DNA of 64,000 nucleotides from Arcobacter sp. CECT 8985 (GTDB lineage Bacteria > Campylobacterota > Campylobacteria > Campylobacterales > Arcobacteraceae), in NCBI RefSeq assembly GCF_004116495.1, contig NZ_PDKC01000011.1:1-64000 (forward strand), given 5' to 3'. A program made the translations under genes and the position numbers. Within the stretch, counting starts at the first letter, position 1. Every line of letters begins with the position of its first letter. The notes under the pieces are model-generated. The model was not told where the DNA came from. It saw nothing but the letters and a program-made list of their open reading frames with translations, and did no database searches. Positions 1 to 9,160 of this stretch are shown here, piece by piece.

Positions 1-2
1 GT

Positions 3-371
3 AAAGATAACTATACAAACTTTACAATTGAAAATGCAAAACTATTTTATGAAAATATAAATAGCGCAAATATAGAAAAAATCAAATTCTCATCTTTACT
101 ATTTAATTCAGTTATTGATATCAATAATGTCAAATTAAACAAAGACTTACCAATTATTTCAGGTATTAATATCTCAAAAATTGAACTATCTCAAAATATT
201 TTTTCATTTAATAATATAAAAGTAGAAATTCACATAAAAAACAGTTTTATATATGGAAATATTGATTTAAATAAAAAGCTAGTTACATTAAATAGCAAAC
301 AGATTCCAAAAAGTTTAAAACCATTTTTCAAAAAGATAAATAAAGGATACAAATATGAATATAAATTTTAA
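3..371 (+). CDS. C-terminal part of a possible GspN-like secretion accessory protein (partial)
   Basis: The window opens inside this gene. The frame beginning at base 3 stays open for 122 residues and ends at TAA 369-371, overlapping the start of the next gene by 17 bases, so the two are translated from one message. No membrane segment or known motif is visible; the residues alternate polar and hydrophobic, as in a beta-rich periplasmic domain. Its place directly before gspC suggests a GspN-like or similar type II secretion accessory protein, but that is inferred from context only. The missing N-terminus could change the call. Confidence 0.4.
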   Translation, partial: KDNYTNFTIENAKLFYENINSANIEKIKFSSLLFNSVIDINNVKLNKDLPIISGINISKIELSQNIFSFNNIKVEIHIKNSFIYGNIDLNKKLVTLNSKQIPKSLKPFFKKINKGYKYEYKF

Positions 372-1131
372 TAAATTACTAAAAATTTTAAATCCTTTTA
401 TTTATACCTTAAGTATTAGCTACTTATTTTGTTTTATTCTATTTTTGCTACTTCCTGCAAAATCTATTAAACAAAATATTGCTTTGAATAACTCTTTGGA
501 ATATCTAAATTTTGATGGATTCTATACAAAACAATCAAATACAAATACAAATGTTATTGCAAATAGTAGTTTAAAAAACAACTTTGTATTAAAAGCAACA
601 TATGTAAAAGCAAATAATCAAGGATATATTCTGTTTTTTGATAAAAGTGCAAATAGAAGTATTGTTTTATCAAAAAATGAGTCTTATAAAAACTTTAAAC
701 TAATAGAAATCTCAAAAAACTATGTAATATTTAATAAAAATGGTGAAAATTTTAGTCTATTTATAAAAAATGAACTTCAAAACTTACCAATTTTAAACAA
801 TCAAACAGAAAATAATATAAAAGAAGTTTCAAAAAAAGATATTAACTTTTATAGTAAAAATATAGAAAAAATTTGGCAAAACATAGCAATTGAACAACTA
901 AAAAAAGATAATAAAATCATAGGTTTTTTAATCACAAAAATAAATAATAACTCAATATTTTCTCAATTAGGATTAAAAGAAGGTGATATTTTAAAAGCAG
1001 TAAATAATAATAATCTAAAATCATATAACGATGCTTTTAAAATCTATAATAATATAAAAAACTTACAATATTTAAAACTAAAAATATTAAGAAAAAACAA
1101 AAAAATGGAGTTAGAGTATGAAATTAATTAA
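355..1131 (+). CDS. gspC: GspC-like type II secretion inner-membrane PDZ protein
   Basis: A 258-residue protein with one N-terminal membrane segment (about residues 12-34), a periplasmic middle region and a C-terminal PDZ-like domain (about 175-255) containing SQLGLKEGDILKAVN, the usual PDZ carboxylate-loop region. This is the layout of GspC, which links the inner-membrane platform to the secretin in type II secretion. It overlaps the preceding gene by 17 bases and gspD by 14 bases, so the genes are translationally coupled. Sequence identity to classical GspC cannot be judged by eye; the call rests on architecture and on the gspD and gspE genes that follow. Confidence 0.65.
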   Translation: MNINFNKLLKILNPFIYTLSISYLFCFILFLLLPAKSIKQNIALNNSLEYLNFDGFYTKQSNTNTNVIANSSLKNNFVLKATYVKANNQGYILFFDKSANRSIVLSKNESYKNFKLIEISKNYVIFNKNGENFSLFIKNELQNLPILNNQTENNIKEVSKKDINFYSKNIEKIWQNIAIEQLKKDNKIIGFLITKINNNSIFSQLGLKEGDILKAVNNNNLKSYNDAFKIYNNIKNLQYLKLKILRKNKKMELEYEIN

Positions 1132-3052
1132 GACAATTTTACTGGTGGTTTGCTTACAATATAGTCTTTTAGCAAAAGAAAATTATATTGATTTGAATTT
1201 TAAAAATCTTACAATAAAAGAGCTTATTCAGCTTACATCAAAAGCTTTAAATAAAAATATTTTATACACAGGGAAACTTGATGGTAAAGTTGATTTTATT
1301 GCAACAAAAAAAGTAAAAGAGAGTGAGTTACTAAATTTAGTAACATATGTACTAGAAGAAAAAGGCTATTCACTTATTGAAAATAATGATATTCTAAGAG
1401 TAGTAAAATTAAACGATGCAGCTAGACAAAATGTACCTGTGATTAAAACATCACTAAAAAATAGTTCATCTTTAATGGTTACAAAAATTATAAAAGTTGA
1501 TAACTCAAATGTTGATTATATATCATCAAGAGTAAGACATATTATGTCAAAAAATGGAAAACTTGTAACTGAAAAAAACTCAAATGTATTAGTTGCAACA
1601 GATTTTAAGCAAAATGTTCAAACTGTTCAAAAAATAGTTAATTTAATGACAAAAGATGCAAAAAAAGTAGCTGAAGTAGTTAAGTTAAAAAACATCAAAG
1701 CAAGTGATGCTAAAGAAAATATTGAAAATATTGCGAAATCACTATTTAATCAAAGAATTGAGAAAAATAAAGTAACAGTTATTGAAACAAAAGAGAATAA
1801 TTCTTTAATGTTAATTGGTCAAAAAACAAATATAGATTTTCTAAAATCTCATATAAAACAGATTGATATAAAAGACTCTTTAGCTAAAAAAATTGTTGAT
1901 GTTATATATCTGAAAAATGTAGAATCTACAAATGTAATCAAAATCTTAGATTCAATTATCTCTAAAAAAAGATATATAAATATTGCAGATAAACCTGCTG
2001 TTACAGTAGATGAAGAGACAAATTCAATTATCTTAATGGGAATGAAAAGTGAGATTGATGGTCTAAAATCTCTAATATCAAAACTTGATAAAGAAAAAGC
2101 ACAAGTTTATGTACATGCAAGAATTATTGAAGTTAATGATAACCTAGTAAATGAGATTGGTTTTAAATATGGAATATTTGGGTGGTCATCTGGAGATAAA
2201 GGGCTTAGCTCTTTTTCTACTAGTTTAAATAGAGGTTCAGTTCCATCTTTAAATAGTGTAAGTGATTTAGGATTAGAAATAAAAGATTTATCTTCTGCAC
2301 TTGCTTTAGGAGCTTCTTTAAATCTTCTAAAAGAAAATGGTGCAGTTGATGTTGTTTCAGAACCATCAATTCTTGCAGTTAATAATAAAGAGAGCTCTAT
2401 TTATGTGGGAGAAACTATCTCAATTAGAACAGCATCAAGCTTATCTGATGGTGGAACTTCAAAAGATAGTTTTACAAGAGAAGATATTGGTCTAACACTA
2501 AAAGTAAAGCCTAGAATATCAAATGATACAAAAGTTACTTTAGATATAAATACAATATTAGAAGATGTAAATACAACATCAAATAAAGGTGCAGGTGGTA
2601 ACCCAGATACAAATAAAAAAGAGGTTAAAACAACAGCTATTGTAAATAATGGTGAGAGTGTAATTATTGGTGGTTTAATTCAAAATAAAGAGGCTAAAAC
2701 AAATCAAAAAGTTCCTTTATTAGGAGATATTCCTCTTGTTGGTCAACTTTTTAATAATAATGTTACTCAAACAAAAAAGAATAACTTAGTTATTATTGTT
2801 ACACCATATTTAATTCCTAAATCTAAAGATATTACATACATTAGAAGTAAGCTATCAGAACTAAAACTTTTAGAAGATAGATATTTAAAAGATGCCTTAA
2901 AAAGATTGAAAAAGAAAAAAATAGAACAAAACAAAACTAATCAAAAAGAAGAAAAAATAGAAGATGCAAATAGTTTCAATAGTAGTATTGAAACAAATAA
3001 ACAAAAAGAGAATAAAGCCCAACAAAGATTTAATGAGTATTTAGGAATATAA
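1118..3052 (+). CDS. gspD: Type II secretion secretin GspD
   Basis: A 644-residue outer-membrane secretin. A signal peptide (about residues 1-19, ending SLLA) is followed by an N0 domain and repeated N domains (about 80-320). The secretin core (about 325-560) contains VYVHARIIEVNDN and the diagnostic VPLLGDIPLVGQLF near residues 531-544. The last 70 residues are a lysine- and glutamate-rich tail, possibly a handle for a pilotin or partner. GspD forms the multimeric channel through which folded proteins leave the periplasm. It overlaps gspC and lies one base before gspE. Confidence 0.92.
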   Translation: MKLIKTILLVVCLQYSLLAKENYIDLNFKNLTIKELIQLTSKALNKNILYTGKLDGKVDFIATKKVKESELLNLVTYVLEEKGYSLIENNDILRVVKLNDAARQNVPVIKTSLKNSSSLMVTKIIKVDNSNVDYISSRVRHIMSKNGKLVTEKNSNVLVATDFKQNVQTVQKIVNLMTKDAKKVAEVVKLKNIKASDAKENIENIAKSLFNQRIEKNKVTVIETKENNSLMLIGQKTNIDFLKSHIKQIDIKDSLAKKIVDVIYLKNVESTNVIKILDSIISKKRYINIADKPAVTVDEETNSIILMGMKSEIDGLKSLISKLDKEKAQVYVHARIIEVNDNLVNEIGFKYGIFGWSSGDKGLSSFSTSLNRGSVPSLNSVSDLGLEIKDLSSALALGASLNLLKENGAVDVVSEPSILAVNNKESSIYVGETISIRTASSLSDGGTSKDSFTREDIGLTLKVKPRISNDTKVTLDINTILEDVNTTSNKGAGGNPDTNKKEVKTTAIVNNGESVIIGGLIQNKEAKTNQKVPLLGDIPLVGQLFNNNVTQTKKNNLVIIVTPYLIPKSKDITYIRSKLSELKLLEDRYLKDALKRLKKKKIEQNKTNQKEEKIEDANSFNSSIETNKQKENKAQQRFNEYLGI

Positions 3053-3053
3053 G

Positions 3054-4553
3054 ATGCAACTAGAACAAATACACAATACAGATCTTGAAGTTATTGAAAA
3101 TAAAGAGTATGAAAATGCATTTAAAAATCATGCTCTTTTTACAAAATATAAGAATAAAGAAGTTATTGCATTAAATAAACAATACTTTGATATTTCATTT
3201 GATTATTTATCTAAATTCCATTTGAATTATGAGATTATTTATCTAGATAATGTTTCATATGAAACATTGTATAACAAGTTTTTAGAGCATAGAACAGATA
3301 AAGAGATGACAAAAGTTCAACAAGAGCAAGAGAACTCTTCATTTATAGATGAAGAGTTTAATGTTAGTGAGTTTTTGAAAGTTGGAAGTGATATCTTAAC
3401 AACACAAGATTCTGCACCAATTATTAAATTTGTAAATTCACTTTTTTACCAAGCAATCAAAAAAAATGCAAGTGATATTCATATTGAAATGCATGAATAT
3501 AAAGCAGAAGTAAGATACAGAATAGATGGAGTTTTGACAAAACATTTAGAACTTGATAAAAATATTATGGCACTTGTTATTTCAAGAATAAAAGTAATTT
3601 CAAATCTAGATATTTCAGAAAAAAGAGTTCCTCAAGATGGTAGAACTCAAATAAAACTTGCAAAAGAAAATCTAGATATAAGAGTCTCAATTCTACCAAC
3701 ATTTTATGGAGAAAGAGTAGTAATGAGAATCTTAATGCAAAGTGAGAATATTGTTGCATTGAAAGATTTAGGATTTAATGCTGAACTAACTAATAACCTT
3801 GAAAATTTAGCTAGAAATGCATATGGAATGATTTTGGTTACAGGTCCTACAGGAAGTGGTAAATCAACTACTCTACACTCATTATTAAGACAAATTGTAA
3901 GTAATGAAAAGAATATTATTACAATTGAAGATCCAGTTGAATACAAATCAAATGACATATCTCAAATACAAGTAAATTCAAAAGTGGGACTTACTTTTGA
4001 AACTGGACTTCGATCTATTTTAAGACAAGATCCAGATATTATTATGTTAGGAGAGATTAGAGATAGTGCTAGTGCAAAAATGTCAATTCAAGCTGCACTT
4101 ACAGGACATTTACTATTTTCAACACTTCATACAAATAGAGCCCCAGCTGCAATAACAAGACTAATAGATATGGGTGTAGAAAAGTTTTTAATTTCATCTT
4201 CTTTACTTGCAGTACTTGCACAAAGATTAGTTAGAAAGCTTTGTACTTGTAAAGAAATTGATACTTCTTTACAATCTTATAAAGCATTTGATATAAATAA
4301 AAATACAACTATTTATAAAGCTGTAGGATGTAACAATTGTAACCACACAGGATATCAAGGAAGAGTTGCAATTGCAGAACTATTTACTTTAAATGATGAT
4401 ATAAAAGAGTACCTAAAATCAGATGTAGATGATAATATATTGATGCAAAAAGCAATAGAAAATAATATGATTCCTTTAGATAAACAATTAAAAGATATGA
4501 TAACTGAAGGAAAAACATCCGTTGCAGAAGCCATAAGAATAGGTATCAAATGA
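3054..4553 (+). CDS. gspE: Type II secretion/type IV pilus assembly ATPase GspE
   Basis: A 499-residue secretion ATPase that powers pseudopilus assembly at the cytoplasmic face. The Walker A motif GPTGSGKST lies at residues 264-272. An Asp box, a Walker B region ending in GEIRD, and a His box (LFSTLHTNRAP) follow. A zinc-knuckle-like element has Cys397 and Cys399 and then Cys426 and Cys429. The first pair is spaced CxC rather than the usual CxxC, so zinc binding is not certain. The start lies one base after the gspD stop. The stop overlaps the next start as ATGA. Confidence 0.93.
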   Translation: MQLEQIHNTDLEVIENKEYENAFKNHALFTKYKNKEVIALNKQYFDISFDYLSKFHLNYEIIYLDNVSYETLYNKFLEHRTDKEMTKVQQEQENSSFIDEEFNVSEFLKVGSDILTTQDSAPIIKFVNSLFYQAIKKNASDIHIEMHEYKAEVRYRIDGVLTKHLELDKNIMALVISRIKVISNLDISEKRVPQDGRTQIKLAKENLDIRVSILPTFYGERVVMRILMQSENIVALKDLGFNAELTNNLENLARNAYGMILVTGPTGSGKSTTLHSLLRQIVSNEKNIITIEDPVEYKSNDISQIQVNSKVGLTFETGLRSILRQDPDIIMLGEIRDSASAKMSIQAALTGHLLFSTLHTNRAPAAITRLIDMGVEKFLISSSLLAVLAQRLVRKLCTCKEIDTSLQSYKAFDINKNTTIYKAVGCNNCNHTGYQGRVAIAELFTLNDDIKEYLKSDVDDNILMQKAIENNMIPLDKQLKDMITEGKTSVAEAIRIGIK

Positions 4554-4942
4554 AAAAAGCTTTTTCATTAATAGAAGTTATTATCTCAATCACACTTTTG
4601 AGTGTTGTTTTATACTCATTTATAAGTTTAAAAAGTAATAATATATCTATTATTGAAAAACTGAAACAAATAAATAAAAGAAATAACTATATAAATCTTG
4701 CTATAAAAAGTACAAATGATATAAAAAGTGATGAAAGTTTTTATCTTACAGATATTTATAAAAACACAAATAATTCATTAAGAAAAGAGCTAAAAAACCT
4801 ACATATTACAAAAAAAAGAGTTTTAGAAGAGAAAAAAGAGTTTAATTTTGACAATAGTATAAATATAGAAATTGAAGTATTTAAAACAAGTTATAAATTA
4901 AATTCAAAAAACAAAAATATATATGAGGTAAAAATAAAATGA
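4550..4942 (+). CDS. Minor pseudopilin (GspI/GspH-like)
   Basis: A 130-residue protein beginning MKKAFSLIEVIIS, a classic class III prepilin leader: a short basic peptide, predicted cleavage before Phe5, and glutamate at mature position 5, followed by a hydrophobic helix. The rest is short and polar with no recognised motif. It overlaps gspE by four bases (ATGA) and the next pseudopilin by four. The position and size fit a minor pseudopilin of the same secretion machine; which one (GspI, GspH) cannot be decided by eye. Confidence 0.75.
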   Translation: MKKAFSLIEVIISITLLSVVLYSFISLKSNNISIIEKLKQINKRNNYINLAIKSTNDIKSDESFYLTDIYKNTNNSLRKELKNLHITKKRVLEEKKEFNFDNSINIEIEVFKTSYKLNSKNKNIYEVKIK

Positions 4943-5442
4943 AAAAAGCATTCTCATTATTTGAGCTAATTATATCTATATCAATTTTTTTTATTATAAG
5001 TATATTTTTATATGATTTTTTTAATAATACAAAAATTTCAAATAATAAATTTGAAAAAAATATAAATAAATTTTATAAAACAGAAGATTTAAAACATATA
5101 TTTTATAAAGACTTTTTTCAAGCTTCATCAATATCAATAGAAAACAATTCTAAAAATAAACAAATAATAAGATTAATAACAAAAAATAGTTACCACAATC
5201 CATTTTATAATAATATTACATATCTTTTAAGTAATGATAATAGATTAATTAGAGTAGAGAGTAAAAAAAGAGTAGAAAAAGACAATCTTTCAAAAGAGTT
5301 TTTTAACACCTCTTATATTGATATATTAAGAAATAATATAGAAGATTTTAAACTAATAAAATCTTCTTTAAATAGTAAAAAATATCTACTTTATATAAAA
5401 AGTAAAAAGTTAGATTTAAAGATACCTCTTCTTGTATTTTAG
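4939..5442 (+). CDS. Minor pseudopilin (GspJ-like)
   Basis: A 167-residue protein with the prepilin leader MKKAFSLFELIIS, again with glutamate at mature position 5 and a hydrophobic helix to about residue 27. Being longer than its neighbour and last of the pair, it fits a GspJ-type minor pseudopilin. A prepilin peptidase must cleave it; none is encoded in this window. The stop codon lies inside a hairpin shared with the convergent yejF gene. Confidence 0.72.
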   Translation: MKKAFSLFELIISISIFFIISIFLYDFFNNTKISNNKFEKNINKFYKTEDLKHIFYKDFFQASSISIENNSKNKQIIRLITKNSYHNPFYNNITYLLSNDNRLIRVESKKRVEKDNLSKEFFNTSYIDILRNNIEDFKLIKSSLNSKKYLLYIKSKKLDLKIPLLVF

Positions 5443-5450
5443 GTATCTTT
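5418..5450. terminator. Hairpin between convergent gspJ-like and yejF genes
   Basis: Two perfect 9-base arms, AAAGATACC (5418-5426) and GGTATCTTT (5442-5450), enclose a 15-base loop. The structure covers both converging stop codons. The T-run is weak on each side, so termination is probable rather than proved. Confidence 0.5.
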
Positions 5451-7035
5451 AGTTATTTGCTGATGCTTTTATAAGAATCTTTGTATATTCATCTTGTGGA
5501 TTTAAAAATAATTCATCAGTGTAGTTTGTTTCAACTATTTTTCCTTTTTTCATCACAGCAACTTTATTACATATTTTTTCAATTAATTTTAAATCATGAG
5601 AGATAAAAATATATGTTAAATTATACTTTTTTTGTAGCTTTGACAATAGACTAATTAATGAAAACTGCACTTGTCTATCAAGTGCTGAAGTTGGTTCATC
5701 TAAAATCAATAATTTTGGCTTTAAAATAAGTGCTCTTGCTACAGCAATTCTTTGTCTTTGTCCGCCACTAAACTCATGTGGATATCTGTGAATTGAATCA
5801 ACTGGTAGCTCAACTTCTTTTAATATATTCATAACCTCTTTTTCTTTTTGTTGTTTTGATAAAGTTGTATGAATATCTAAACCTTCACTAATAATAGAAA
5901 AAATTGTCATTCTTGGATTTAAACTATTAAAAGGGTCTTGAAATACAATTTGAATATCTTTTCTTATTTTTTGTAACTGTTTTTTTGTTAATTTTGATAA
6001 ATTAGTATCTAAAAAAGTAATATCGCCTGTATAATCAATTAATTTAATTATTGCTTGAGCTAAGGTAGATTTACCACTTCCACTCTCTCCTATTATTCCA
6101 AAAGTATCTTGTTTAAAGACCTTTAAACTAACAGCATTTACTGCTTTAAAATTTCTTGCAACTCTTTTGAAAATTCCTTTAAAAATAGGGAAATTAACAT
6201 CTACATTTGATATTTCTATTATCTTTTCATTATTATTTTTATTTTTATTCTCTACTTCTATATCACTTGATAAAAGAAGTTTAGTATAGCTATCTTTTGG
6301 ATTAGAAAATATTTCACTATTTATATTGTGTTCAACTATCTTACCTTGATTAATTACATATATATAATCTGCATATTTTTTTACTACAGATAAATCATGT
6401 GTAATTAAAAGTATAGACATTTTATACTCATCTTGTAACTTTTTTAATAAATTTAATATTTGATATTGAGTTGTTACATCTAGTGCAGTTGTAGGCTCAT
6501 CAGCAATTAATAGTTTTGGATTATTAGCAATTGCCATAGCTATCATTACTCTTTGTCTTTGTCCTCCACTTAATTCATGGGGATATGAATTTGCTATTTT
6601 TTCTACATCTAAATATTTATTTAACTCTACTTTTTCAAGAAGTTCTAAAACTTCTTTATTTAACTGTTTTTTTGAAACTACTTTATGTATTTCAATAATC
6701 TCAGAAATTTGTTTATTAACTTTATGTAAAGGATTTAAAGCACTCATTGGTTCTTGAAAAATCATCGAAATTTTACTACCTCTTAAAGATAATAAATCTT
6801 TTTTTGTAAATTGTAAAATATCTTTATTTTCAAACAATATTTTAGAATCACTACTAAAAGTAATTTCACTTGGTAAAAGTTTCAAAATTGAGTGTGCAGT
6901 AATTGATTTTCCACTTCCACTCTCACCTACTAATGCAACAGTTTGTCCCTGTTTTATATGCATATCTAAATTTTTTACAATATTTTTTGAAGATATATTT
7001 ATATTTAAATCTTGTATTTCTAATATTTTACTCAT
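5449..7035 (-). CDS. yejF: Peptide ABC importer, fused double ATPase YejF
   Basis: A 528-residue cytoplasmic protein made of two ABC ATPase domains in tandem, the layout of YejF. Both halves carry GESGSGKS Walker A motifs, SGGQRQR signatures (LSGGQ, then FSGGQ), and complete LLIADEPT / LLILDEPT Walker B motifs. Each half ends in an oligopeptide-transporter-type C-terminal extension. It hydrolyses ATP to drive the YejBE channel. It is the last gene of a 13-gene run and follows yejE by nine bases. Confidence 0.9.
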   Translation of the reverse strand: MSKILEIQDLNINISSKNIVKNLDMHIKQGQTVALVGESGSGKSITAHSILKLLPSEITFSSDSKILFENKDILQFTKKDLLSLRGSKISMIFQEPMSALNPLHKVNKQISEIIEIHKVVSKKQLNKEVLELLEKVELNKYLDVEKIANSYPHELSGGQRQRVMIAMAIANNPKLLIADEPTTALDVTTQYQILNLLKKLQDEYKMSILLITHDLSVVKKYADYIYVINQGKIVEHNINSEIFSNPKDSYTKLLLSSDIEVENKNKNNNEKIIEISNVDVNFPIFKGIFKRVARNFKAVNAVSLKVFKQDTFGIIGESGSGKSTLAQAIIKLIDYTGDITFLDTNLSKLTKKQLQKIRKDIQIVFQDPFNSLNPRMTIFSIISEGLDIHTTLSKQQKEKEVMNILKEVELPVDSIHRYPHEFSGGQRQRIAVARALILKPKLLILDEPTSALDRQVQFSLISLLSKLQKKYNLTYIFISHDLKLIEKICNKVAVMKKGKIVETNYTDELFLNPQDEYTKILIKASANN

Positions 7036-7044
7036 AATTACTCT

Positions 7045-8067
7045 TTATTTCTCAGCTATTCGTGGATCCATAGCATCTCTAAATGCTTCACCTATAAAAA
7101 TCAATAATGTTAAAAGTAAAGATAACACAACAAATGCAGTTATTCCTAGCCAAGGTGCTTGTAAATTATCTTTTCCTTGTGCCAATAATTCACCCAAACT
7201 TGGACTCCCTGCTGGTAAACCAAAGCCTAAAAAATCTAATGAAGTTAAAGTTGTAATACTTCCACTTAAAATAAAAGGCATAAAAGTTATTGTTGCAATA
7301 ACGGCATTTGGTAAAATATGTTTAAATATTATAAGTTTATCACTTTGACCTAGTGCTTTTGCTGCTTTTACATACTCAAAATTTCTTGCTCTTAAGAACT
7401 CAGCTCTTACTAATCCTACTAAAGCTGTCCATGAAAAAAGTAAAAGTAACCCTAGTAACCACCAAAATGTGGGCTGAATATAATTTGCTAAAATGATTAA
7501 TAAAAATAGAGTTGGTAAGCCAGACCAAATTTCAATAAATCTTTGACCTAATAAATCAACTTTACCACCATAATAACCTTGTAATGCGCCTATAATAACT
7601 CCAATAATTGAAGAAAGTATTGTCAAAGTCAATCCAAAAAGTATGGAAATCCTAAATCCGTACATAACTCTTGCTAAAACATCTCTTCCTTGATCATCAG
7701 TTCCTAATAAATTCTCACTACTTGGAGAAGAAGGGAAAGAGGTAGTTGAATTAGTTTTAATAGTATCATATGAATATCTAATTAGTGGCCAAATAATATA
7801 GCCATCTTTATTTATTAAATCTTGAACAAACTTATCTTTATAATCAGCTTCTGTTTCAAAAAAACCACCAAACTGTTTTTCAGTATAGACTTTAAAAACT
7901 GGTGTATAAAACTCATTTTTATACGAAATTAAAAGAGGTTTATCATTTGCAATAAACTCTGAAAACAGTGTTATTATAAATAAAAATGAAAAGATAATCA
8001 AAGAGTAGTAACCTCTTTTATTTGACTTAAAAACTGCTAATCTTTTTTGTTTAATTGTTTTGCTCAA
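7045..8067 (-). CDS. yejE: Peptide ABC importer permease YejE
   Basis: An inner-membrane permease of the binding-protein-dependent type: an N-terminal membrane anchor, a long periplasmic loop (to about residue 130), then five or six membrane helices with the EAA-type loop near KAAKALGQSDKLIIFKHILPN. The chosen start is TTG at 8067 because AGAGGG lies five bases upstream, giving 340 residues. A TTG at 8082 would add five residues but has no ribosome site. It lies one base after yejB ends and pairs with YejB to form the channel. Confidence 0.88.
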   Translation of the reverse strand: MSKTIKQKRLAVFKSNKRGYYSLIIFSFLFIITLFSEFIANDKPLLISYKNEFYTPVFKVYTEKQFGGFFETEADYKDKFVQDLINKDGYIIWPLIRYSYDTIKTNSTTSFPSSPSSENLLGTDDQGRDVLARVMYGFRISILFGLTLTILSSIIGVIIGALQGYYGGKVDLLGQRFIEIWSGLPTLFLLIILANYIQPTFWWLLGLLLLFSWTALVGLVRAEFLRARNFEYVKAAKALGQSDKLIIFKHILPNAVIATITFMPFILSGSITTLTSLDFLGFGLPAGSPSLGELLAQGKDNLQAPWLGITAFVVLSLLLTLLIFIGEAFRDAMDPRIAEK

Positions 8068-8068
8068 A

Positions 8069-9160
8069 TCAAACCCTCTCAAAATTAATTCTAGGATCCA
8101 CCCATGTATATAAAATATCTGAAACTAAAGATATAACTAATCCCATAAGTGTAAAAATATATAGTGTGGCAAACATTACAGGATAATCTCTATATAACGT
8201 TGCTTCAAAACCTAATAACCCTATTCCATCTAAAGAAAAGATAACTTCTATTAGTAAGGAACCTGTAAAAAACATTCCTATAAATGCAGCAGGAAAACCA
8301 GATATTATAATAAGCATGGCATTTCTAAATATATGTTTATATAATATTTTATTTTCTTCTAAACCTTTTGCTCTTGCAGTAACCACATATTGTTTTGAAA
8401 TTTCATCTAAAAAAGAGTTTTTTGTAAGCATTGTAAGAGTTGCAAACCCTCCAATTACCATTGCTGTAATTGGCAAAGTTAAGTGCCAAAAATAGTCTTT
8501 TATTTGTTGCCATAAACTTAACTCATCAAAATTATCGCTAAAAAGGCCTCTTAAAGGAAATATATCAAAATAGTTTCCTCCAGCAAATAAAATCACAAGT
8601 AAAATTGCAAATAAAAATCCAGGTATTGCACTACCTATAATTATTACAGTTGATGAGTAAACATCAAATTTTGTTCCATGATTTAAAGCCTTTTTTATTC
8701 CTAATGGTATAGATATAAAATATATTATCAATGTAGACCAGAGTCCTAAAGATATAGAAACTGGCAATTTTTCTTTAATAAGTTCAATTACAGTTGCATT
8801 TTTAAAAAAACTCTCTCCAAAATCAAAGGTAATATAATTTTTCATCATTAAAAGATATCTTTCTAAAATTGGTTTATCAAATCCATAAAGTTTTTTAATA
8901 TCTTCTACTAATTCAGGAGATAAACCATTTGAACCTTTATATATTGACTTTTCATCATTTACAGAAGTTGTATCCATTACATCTGATTGATTATCTCCTG
9001 TTATTCTTCCTAAAGTTGTATCTTTCTGACCTTCAATTTTAAGAAGCATTCTTTCAACAGGTCCTCCTGGACTTGTTTGTACTATAAAAAAATTTATTGT
9101 CATAATCCCAATTAAGGTTGGGATTATAAGCAATAGTCTTCTAAATATATAGCTAGTCAT
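8069..9160 (-). CDS. yejB: Peptide ABC importer permease YejB
   Basis: A 363-residue permease of the DppB/OppB class. The first helix is at residues 8-28, starting with [20 protein letters not shown], a typical start for this family. The insert after helix 1 (about 35-100) is characteristic of YejB. The EAA loop contains [23 protein letters not shown]. Together with YejE it forms the inner-membrane pore for peptides, such as microcin C in Escherichia coli. The start overlaps the end of yejA by eight bases, showing tight coupling. Confidence 0.9.
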   Translation of the reverse strand: MTSYIFRRLLLIIPTLIGIMTINFFIVQTSPGGPVERMLLKIEGQKDTTLGRITGDNQSDVMDTTSVNDEKSIYKGSNGLSPELVEDIKKLYGFDKPILERYLLMMKNYITFDFGESFFKNATVIELIKEKLPVSISLGLWSTLIIYFISIPLGIKKALNHGTKFDVYSSTVIIIGSAIPGFLFAILLVILFAGGNYFDIFPLRGLFSDNFDELSLWQQIKDYFWHLTLPITAMVIGGFATLTMLTKNSFLDEISKQYVVTARAKGLEENKILYKHIFRNAMLIIISGFPAAFIGMFFTGSLLIEVIFSLDGIGLLGFEATLYRDYPVMFATLYIFTLMGLVISLVSDILYTWVDPRINFERV

